From Halanaerobiales bacterium (GTDB taxonomy: Bacteria; Bacillota; Halanaerobiia; Halanaerobiales; JADQBU01), in contig JADQBU010000419.1 of the NCBI GenBank assembly GCA_016278435.1, positions 1 to 10,220 of the forward strand: a stretch of 10,220 nucleotides of DNA, written 5' to 3'. Within the stretch, counting starts at the first letter, position 1. Every line of letters begins with the position of its first letter. Shown in pieces: positions 7,501 through 10,220 of this stretch. The position numbers and the translations under genes were made by a program. Under the pieces are notes generated by a model. That model did no database searches, had not been told where the DNA came from, and was given only the letters and a program-made list of their open reading frames with translations.

Positions 7501-10220
7501 CCATAGGCAGTTAATAGACCACCACCACTGAGAGTATCTGTATCTATATCAATACTGCCGCCGGAAGCAAAGAGATTACCAACCTCTATTGCAGCCTGAT
7601 CACCGGAATCGGTCATGAGATTCTGCATCATTTCCAGAACCTCTATCTCACCCTCAAGCTGGCTTACTTTGACCTGATCATTATATGCTTCTGCCCGTGC
7701 TTTTAAATATTTAAGCTCTTCGATTTCATCCTGAATTTGCTGATAGGGGTTAATATAATTTTGATTATAGATGTTACTGTTAAAGTTAACCATATCTACT
7801 GTCCCATCAGAATTAAATGTCAGGGATTTATCATGAAAAATACCAGCTCTAACCTTACCGTCAATAGTTAAGCTACTGGTACTTAATGGATTACTTTTCC
7901 CTCCGATTTTTTTGCTACCGATAGCTTCTAAATAGGGATTATGACCTTCTCCATAACCACTGGCCACAGCATAACCTTTATATGAACCAAGGTTAACATC
8001 CTGAGCTCCATCAATTACAACCCCTTCATCAATATTAATTCTCGAATTACTATCGGTTTCACCATAGGCATTGATATCTGTATCCAGGGGAGCTGCTGTG
8101 TAATTATAGACTTCTGTCCGGGCCGAACTGTCAACCTGGTTATAAACCGAACCATCTCCTTTTTGCCCTGCCCGTAATTCTATATTATTATAACCCATAA
8201 GATAGGAATTACTATTCAGATTAATATCCTGACTGCTATCAATGATTGAAATTGCTTTACCCCCGGCAAATCCAACACCACCATAAGTTTTAACCAGGGC
8301 CTTATTTGAACTATTTGCATAGGTATAGGCACCTGCTTCTAACCCACCAAAACTTACTAAACTGGCATCTCCTATATTTACTTCTGCTTTCAGGTAATGT
8401 TCACTATCGTCATCATTTGAATCTGAGCGACTATCTTTACCTGCCTTTAATAATGTCTCGGCATAGGGAGAATCAACTGCCCCACCAGTAGAAAGGATGG
8501 CTTCATCATCAGTAGTTAAACTATTAAATGTATTAAGTTTAATTCCATTATCCAGATTCCCGGGATTACCATAGGCAAAAAGGACAGAGTCTTTAGCAAT
8601 ATTAACCGTCGTATCCTGGGTAATATAGGTTTTACTGGTCGCAGCTGAACCCTTAATAACCCCGCCACCTGCTGCCCTGGCACTGGCCTTCCCAGCACTG
8701 GCCTGATCTATAATATTATTGGTTGTTATATCAATCAAGGAAGGTTTATAACTGGCAATTGTATATATCCCGGTATTTTCCCCTGTGTTTGCTTCCACCC
8801 GTGATGTCACATTATTTATCGAAAGGGAACCACTTTTCCCGGCTACAGCAGCCTGAACACTATTGGAGGTGCTGGCAAAATTAATGTAATGTTCGGCTAA
8901 AAGATTTAACTGCTGCAGGTTTATTATATCCCTCATCCTATCATTACCTTCAAAAGCAAGCACATCATCTTTATTTTCAATATCAGTAAGGTCTGGGTCT
9001 TCACCAACCCCTGTCCCTCTGTTAACTGCCCTTCCTATGTCAGCATTTTTACCAATCTCGGCTATCGTAGTAGACGTACTTTCAGTTATAGATGTAGCAG
9101 CAGCACCTGATACCAGACCACCACTACCGGAAATTGAATCGGCATAATTATTATCAGTACCGGTAGCCTGTACCGTCAATCCACTTTGATAATAATATTT
9201 GCCAAATGTCATATTTACATTACTACCATCAATAGTAATGTCTTTACCTGTCAGGTTGTCTGGATTATCAGGATTATCAGTTATGTCAACATCTCCAACA
9301 GCAGCCACAGTGGTACTACCTGAACTGGCTTTAGCTAAATTGCCGCCTTCGGCTGCAGCACCGGCAATAATACCGGTGACATAAGCCTGCTGGCTGGTCT
9401 GATTATCGGCCATAATCTCCACAGATTTTTTAACATTTACCTGAGAATTTATAAAACTTTTTACCTGTATGGAACTTGTAGCACGGCTGCTGGTAGCACT
9501 TCCACCAAGTAATAAACCACCAGTAACAGCAGTTGACTTACTGTAAGCTGTATCCTCACCATTGTTTAATTTATTTAATGCCTTCACAGTCAGACTGTCA
9601 GCTGTTATCTTCTTCCCCGGAGCAGTTGAAGCCTCTATATCGAGGTCAGATTTAGCGTCTGCCAGAGATACGCCGATACTGGCCGCAGCCGAAACATTAT
9701 AACCTTCAGCAGTAGCAGAAACATGCGGCTGTCCGCTGGCAATAATATTTACAGCAGTATTTAAAGCATCTATTTCAACATTCTCTAATGTCTGGGCCTT
9801 TATATTACCTTTATCTTCTGCCCCGGCATCAGAACCTGATCCAGAAACTACCCCACCAAAGCCGGCTCTGGTAAAGGACTCCACCTTGCCCTTTCGAGTA
9901 CTCTCAATAGATAACTGCCCACCTGTCATTCCTATATATGTATTAACAGCACCTGTTTCTTCACTTCCTATGACAGATCTGGTATCACCATCACGGCTGG
10001 AACGGGCTACAACTGCCCCGGCAGCGGCTCCTGCCAGATTATATCCCTGGGCATTTGCTTTAACATCGATATCATCATTTACCTTCAATTTTAAACTACC
10101 ATCATTCCTGATCGAAAGATTTGAACCATCTTCTATTTGCGCTTTCAGGTCATGGTCGATATTGTTTTGGACCACTGCTGCTCCACCGGAAAAATAATAG
10201 CCGCCGCCACCCTGATAGGC
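1575..10220 (-). CDS. Giant TpsA exoprotein, LktA-like filamentous adhesin (5' partial)
   Basis: This is a surface or secreted filamentous adhesin/haemagglutinin-type exoprotein of a two-partner secretion system. The frame is open to the window edge. Translation upstream of a GTG at 10175 gives 15 more in-frame residues with no stop and the same Gly-rich style, so that GTG is internal and the real start is outside. Residue numbers in this annotation count from Val at 10175. Visible in order: Gly/Ala-rich module array (1-660), coiled coil (812-854), Tyr/Trp-rich insert (1016-1136), Trp-rich insert (1313-1468), beta-helix strands of the type 'GNIxLxxxGxI' with four GSIG modules, a 79-residue tandem repeat (1737-1894), a C-terminal block (2683-2827) and an acidic tail. 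I find only two cysteines (C1459, C2773), usual for TPS exoproteins. The N-terminal TPS domain cannot be seen. The gene overlaps tpsB by four bases. The TpsA assignment is firm; the LktA-like subfamily rests on remembered similarity, and its ligand or toxicity is unknown. Confidence 0.93.
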   Translation of the reverse strand, partial: AYQGGGGYYFSGGAAVVQNNIDHDLKAQIEDGSNLSIRNDGSLKLKVNDDIDVKANAQGYNLAGAAAGAVVARSSRDGDTRSVIGSEETGAVNTYIGMTGGQLSIESTRKGKVESFTRAGFGGVVSGSGSDAGAEDKGNIKAQTLENVEIDALNTAVNIIASGQPHVSATAEGYNVSAAASIGVSLADAKSDLDIEASTAPGKKITADSLTVKALNKLNNGEDTAYSKSTAVTGGLLLGGSATSSRATSSIQVKSFINSQVNVKKSVEIMADNQTSQQAYVTGIIAGAAAEGGNLAKASSGSTTVAAVGDVDITDNPDNPDNLTGKDITIDGSNVNMTFGKYYYQSGLTVQATGTDNNYADSISGSGGLVSGAAATSITESTSTTIAEIGKNADIGRAVNRGTGVGEDPDLTDIENKDDVLAFEGNDRMRDIINLQQLNLLAEHYINFASTSNSVQAAVAGKSGSLSINNVTSRVEANTGENTGIYTIASYKPSLIDITTNNIIDQASAGKASARAAGGGVIKGSAATSKTYITQDTTVNIAKDSVLFAYGNPGNLDNGIKLNTFNSLTTDDEAILSTGGAVDSPYAETLLKAGKDSRSDSNDDDSEHYLKAEVNIGDASLVSFGGLEAGAYTYANSSNKALVKTYGGVGFAGGKAISIIDSSQDINLNSNSYLMGYNNIELRAGQKGDGSVYNQVDSSARTEVYNYTAAPLDTDINAYGETDSNSRINIDEGVVIDGAQDVNLGSYKGYAVASGYGEGHNPYLEAIGSKKIGGKSNPLSTSSLTIDGKVRAGIFHDKSLTFNSDGTVDMVNFNSNIYNQNYINPYQQIQDEIEELKYLKARAEAYNDQVKVSQLEGEIEVLEMMQNLMTDSGDQAAIEVGNLFASGGSIDIDTDTLSGGGLLTAYGSPKIEVINNTSKHLLLNQIMIPDRDLGGKIKFTGSFAQAPAGFSTNPIPGDETSRIIIRNNSSSGEPVIFLKKGVYNRRGLLDVFNQDGSLAIFDKISVQETNINVPNGAVIVNNPYGMFNVVDPMAVWYSQENLPTAAWKAAYYVANVMYEKNGSGRSLNDWLRDTYNYMDKLEEDGHTYAKSGGDTYVFGSQFPNVWDPDEEKNIRHDIELFNGFYMKRVYNYLDALHEESDTYPDLGDGEEPSISSQVIGINADTININGKIRAGSPVNWDIKLKSGIDDWLSDGNNYNIENGKVVIPEEYYSAGDDIGGDERPVLEYDFKKQKLILSDINASGGGYVYLNGKIISTNDKGEIEVLNGLGDVTIDNYSSKPLVINDINTGSSAEGIIKIVDTQKGQTTWYVNSPGEKIKGYQLNRTTNTVRPENYNEYSHTGAAYSPMTNLRYQWTRTAEVERNLSEDDGWVELTDRRKDGLGYSVYNFRTNLNPWTWVNKSGDNVTDGHWVNSSEGIYIDNENNSVFKQDITGEVTSWDHDRKIINSDGSTSYKTLTWNTSVDWDDWKNKGVCKDLWYYYLPSKAQVKVTNSVKADNSIGISFNGSTNANLEINSDPGLTLGGRIDNIKGDTVLKTNIGVYDNFNQGNITQYAPALINTQSLTMNADTDIGSLTRPLQINLRDGGTLWANSNNGDIAVKSTADIIKVQQMNSSADGLIYLESRGNIESASNGGSTIDGGNITLISEQGSIGNTDTVFNIQAAGDVSLEAKNIINVKDLEGDFRLLKAYSSEGDVTLRVDNGKIIDAVRDREVDEERQEELAAIWDRLHLTEVQGAVEDAEHTTVTPYKRKVNRAYNRYSYLLAHGNLDEDGNYHLNDDAVELYRAQVGEEATDDEVKTYARQVFDNNLNIIIEALGEDWDPEVFEHNKSVNRAYDGYWSFMGHGYIDADGNYQLNQDAIGLYRTRAGEDVTDAEVQEYAQTTFNNYKNLLDENLTENWESDGYLTDFNYLQGLITDEKKQELTTGAVWNPSQLLIEINRNALLPESNTQIVSGDLNIKGDNINLYAGKDIGIFRENPVVIDLTSDIELTVEQKAALATASLPGDITITYNEDGQPEFIKIKQLRPLYINPRVSISSDSGSGNTFIYNNEGSLSIDTIISAGDIRLIARDSITNYNPVSKEYALNTGNDSAGIVLEAGNGSIGNAGNYLSFNSGFLGSARAKNNIYLEKTAGDFSFDRIYAGKTVGISSAGDIVGRQPGLSILASSIDFTAGGNILGKGFENSTDDDSLQIELKDGVLTAEAGGNIDLASSQSIWTGKIEAGTGGIEAGNIDLFSDLSLNIGSKLSATGTVYLNSNDIYEVDAGNGKGYIEAETLLTETSDGQIMNGNNQVRRFSAANIGQGDISLTNTGNLNILGINQNNGDIDIVNTEDFINTGSIRTAQGEIRVNTGQDGEIDGSLTTGDGSNILITTGGDTRVNDMISTTGNVNMKAGGTIVENESGRIVNVRQLNTGSTGGQLLTGKNTVKYFTAVNKDSGNIELTNTAGKLTITDINQSGSDVRIANSGDIAVDSITAAGDVKLQATESISSDSTSKSGNTGSIMNRKTNADKTNITAVNINLTAAAGSIGERDNYFNIDSSNPETGEVNALAGENIYLGEIDGQINVGQFEAGNTIGIAADGSILNSNNDDEQPNFKANKIILISENGSIGAAGNRIKTQAEATTDAGAKTGIYLVELAGDLDSNFIYNQLGLIDLLVQEGNLTAEEIATPQFKLLLPATGSSADITRAEIGESAEIYADKLDVSNLLHTGSTPLLLVVEGGSKEMADQVRIIGSSDQGINFTKLTADFAHIEAGADKVKFLATRIGSRAELYNNYYSVIADNIDKQLYDCDLQLYPRDRQFYLVFRADRKMLTDSLIVNYQPQFIANEFSTENSFIRMTRKMPQVIGDFNSGIILTPMPEDEKKGEQGLISFVDEEDVLGGTR
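1585..1590 (-). promoter_or_regulatory. Ribosome binding site of tpsB inside the tpsA 3' end
   Basis: On the coding strand there is a run of six G, then the six-base spacer TACCAG, then the ATG of tpsB. The run also encodes part of Leu-Gly-Gly near the tpsA C-terminus. With the ATGA stop/start overlap this suggests termination-reinitiation coupling, so that transporter synthesis follows exoprotein synthesis. The run is a weaker match than AGGAGG but is well spaced. Confidence 0.65.
1695..2129 (-). other. C-terminal conserved-type block of TpsA
   Basis: Residues 2683-2827 are non-repetitive. The block begins K-L-D-V-S-N-L-L-H-T-G-S-T-P-L-L-L and passes through 'IGSRAELYNNYYSVIADN' and 'DCDLQLYP' (with C2773) to 'FYLVFRADRKMLTDS' and 'FIRMTRKMPQ'. 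From memory this resembles the shared C-terminus of LktA-type adhesins. It could cap the beta-helix or hold the chain at the surface, but that is inference. The remaining tail (2828-2866) is short and acidic, with D/E-rich parts at 2843-2849 and 2857-2860. No downstream anchoring or toxin domain is present. Confidence 0.55.
2232..2429 (-). repeat. GSIG beta-helix module, copy 4
   Basis: Residues 2583-2648, from 'IILISENGSIG' through 'TGIYLVELAGDLDSNFI' to 'VQEGNLTAE'. It is the last complete repeat before the non-repetitive C-terminal block. Confidence 0.7.
2472..2672 (-). repeat. GSIG beta-helix module, copy 3
   Basis: Residues 2502-2568, from 'INLTAAAGSIG' through 'ENIYLGEIDGQINVGQF' to 'ADGSILN'. 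It is the closest relative of copy 2. Copy 4 follows 81 residues later, measured from GSIG to GSIG. Confidence 0.75.
2772..3395 (-). repeat. Pair of about 75-residue FHA-type repeats, 133-residue period
   Basis: Unit A (3395-3171, residues 2261-2335) and unit B (2996-2772, residues 2394-2468) both run: L-x-T, G-Q-(I/L), G-x-N-x-V-(R/K)-x-F-(S/T)-A, G-(D/N)-I-x-L-T-N-T, L-x-I-x-x-I-N-Q, then D-(I/V)-x-I-x-N. This is the widespread repeat of large TPS and related exoproteins ('GxNxVxxFxAxNxxxGxIxLTNT'). The 58 residues between the units are generic beta-helix turns. Confidence 0.8.
3756..3944 (-). repeat. GSIG beta-helix module, copy 2
   Basis: Residues 2078-2140, from 'IVLEAGNGSIG' through 'NNIYLEKTAGDFSFDRI' to 'SSAGDIVG'. 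It shares with copy 3 the tripartite order GSIG, then N-I-Y-L-x-x-x-x-G, then A-G-x-T-x-G-I. Confidence 0.75.
4494..4967 (-). repeat. Tandem 79-residue helical repeat (two copies)
   Basis: Copy 1 (4967-4731, residues 1737-1815) and copy 2 (4730-4494, residues 1816-1894) both start V-N-R-A-Y and are exactly 237 bp apart. By hand alignment 35 of 79 residues match. Shared parts are V-N-R-A-Y, H-G, D-x-D-G-N-Y-x-L-N-x-D-A, L-Y-R, G-E, T-D-x-E-V and W at position 69. DNA is also locally conserved, for example ATAGGCCCTGTT at 4716 and 4953 and GATAATTACCATC at 4661 and 4898 on the plus strand. The repeats are helical and acidic and interrupt the beta-helix between 'GKIIDA' and 'GAVWNPSQLLIEINRNALL'. 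Similar 'YWxxR ... DGxYxLxxxxxxxYR' inserts occur, from memory, in LktA-type adhesins. Their function is unknown to me. Confidence 0.85.
5100..5297 (-). repeat. GSIG beta-helix module, copy 1
   Basis: Residues 1627-1692. The unit has the form I-x-L-x-x-x-x-GSIG, a variable stretch, A-x-x-x-I-x-x-x-x-x-x-G-D, a short strand and turn, and a final G-x-I-x. Here 'ITLISEQGSIG' ends at 'NGKIIDA', directly before the helical 79-residue repeats. Confidence 0.7.
5772..6239 (-). other. Trp/Tyr-rich insert in TpsA
   Basis: Residues 1313-1468 contain ten Trp and eleven Tyr, far above the rest of the protein. There are short W-containing strands (L-R-Y-Q-W-T-R-T, N-P-W-T-W-V-N, T-L-T-W-N-T, V-D-W-D-D-W) and a Tyr triplet at 1464-1466. 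One of the only two cysteines of the visible protein, C1459, lies here. The composition suits a ligand- or carbohydrate-contacting domain, but I recognise no family and give no function. Beta-helix repeats resume just after it ('SKAQVKVTNSVKADNS'). Confidence 0.6.
6768..7130 (-). other. Tyr/Trp-rich helical insert with internal duplication
   Basis: Residues 1016-1136 break the beta-helix pattern with a predicted helical, aromatic-rich domain (W1021, W1032, W1055, W1091, many Tyr). The motif Y-N-Y-x-D-x-L-x-E-x-x-x-T-Y occurs twice, at residues 1060-1073 (6998-6957) and 1115-1128 (6833-6792), exactly 55 residues apart. I do not recognise a named domain. Its position directly after 'IVNNPYGMFNVVDP' suggests a surface-exposed excursion. 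Confidence 0.6.
7614..7742 (-). other. Coiled-coil insert in TpsA
   Basis: Residues 812-854 (from Q-Q-I-Q-D-E-I-E-E-L to E-M-M-Q-N-L-M) are rich in Glu, Lys, Gln and Leu with hydrophobic residues at heptad-like spacing (I814, I818, L821, L824, ... L840, I844, L847). No Gly or Pro interrupts except G842. This is a helical hairpin-like excursion from a beta-helical protein. It lies just after the end of the N-terminal module region and before a strand-rich part starting 'QAAIEVGNLFASGG'. Confidence 0.7.
8196..10220 (-). repeat. Gly/Ala-rich repeat array in TpsA N-terminal part
   Basis: Short Gly/Ala/Ser-rich elements recur every 50-90 residues, near residues 47-58, 104-117, 160-170, 216-228, 266-286, 348-362, 440-449, 497-512, 607-616 and 630-640. 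Each is followed by a polar Ser/Thr/Asp strand, often ending '..IxV' or '..AxIG', and then a 'LxVxA' or 'LNITA'-like strand. The pattern goes past the window edge, where the residues before 10175 contain four consecutive Gly and 'SGGAAVVQNN'. From memory this arrangement is typical of LktA-type adhesins. The hydrophobic runs are best read as buried beta-helix turns, not membrane segments. The units are diverged in DNA, so this is an old amplification. Confidence 0.65.
9262..9279 (-). repeat. Perfect 9-bp tandem duplication (Asp-Asn-Pro repeat)
   Basis: The coding strand reads TGATAATCC twice in direct succession. It gives an Asp-Asn-Pro repeat, continued by a third, diverged copy in Asp-Asn-Leu (residues about 300-308). 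It keeps the frame, sits in a loop between beta segments, and looks like slippage. Confidence 0.85.

Noticed and set aside
10173..10175. GTG as the start codon of the exoprotein
   Set aside because: The frame stays open upstream to the window edge with the same composition, no Shine-Dalgarno is evident, and no signal peptide follows, although TpsA proteins need one.
8196..10220. Hydrophobic Gly/Ala runs as transmembrane helices
   Set aside because: The runs are short, Gly/Ala/Ser-rich and alternate with polar strands at repeat spacing, which suits beta-helix turns of a secreted fibre.

Overview
The window comes from a Gram-negative-type (diderm) bacterium, because it encodes a two-partner secretion (TPS, type Vb) system, which needs an outer membrane. 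Base composition is moderately low in GC (about 40% by eye). The exoprotein resembles the leukotoxin LktA-type filamentous adhesins, known from Fusobacterium and from diderm Firmicutes (Negativicutes, Halanaerobiales). A host of that kind is my best inference, but the sequence does not fix the taxon.

Everything is on the minus strand, so transcription runs from 10220 down to 1. Positions 10220-1575 hold most of one giant gene, the TpsA exoprotein. At least 2,881 residues are visible, and the 5' end, including the signal peptide and the N-terminal TPS secretion domain, lies outside the window. The visible part reads in order as: a Gly/Ala-rich repeat array (10220 to about 8196); a middle section carrying a coiled coil, a Tyr/Trp-rich mostly helical insert and a Trp/Tyr-rich insert (about 7742-5772); filamentous-haemagglutinin-type beta-helix repeats interrupted by a tandem 79-residue helical repeat (5297-2232); and a compact C-terminal block (2129-1695) with an acidic tail.

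Positions 1578-16 hold the complete partner gene, a TpsB outer-membrane transporter of 520 residues: signal peptide, POTRA domains, and a beta-barrel ending in phenylalanine. The two genes overlap by four bases (ATGA), and the TpsB ribosome binding site lies inside the last codons of tpsA, so translation is probably coupled. In the expected pathway, Sec exports both proteins, TpsB inserts in the outer membrane, and its POTRA domains capture TpsA and thread it to the cell surface, where it folds as a long beta-helical fibre.

No RNA gene, mobile element, CRISPR array or intergenic region of note is present. The only non-coding bases are 1-15. The points most worth a second look are the tandem 79-residue insert, the second duplicated helical motif, the Trp-rich insert, the four GSIG modules, the Lys-for-Arg change in the TpsB VRGY motif, and the apparent lack of the FhaC-type N-terminal plug helix.
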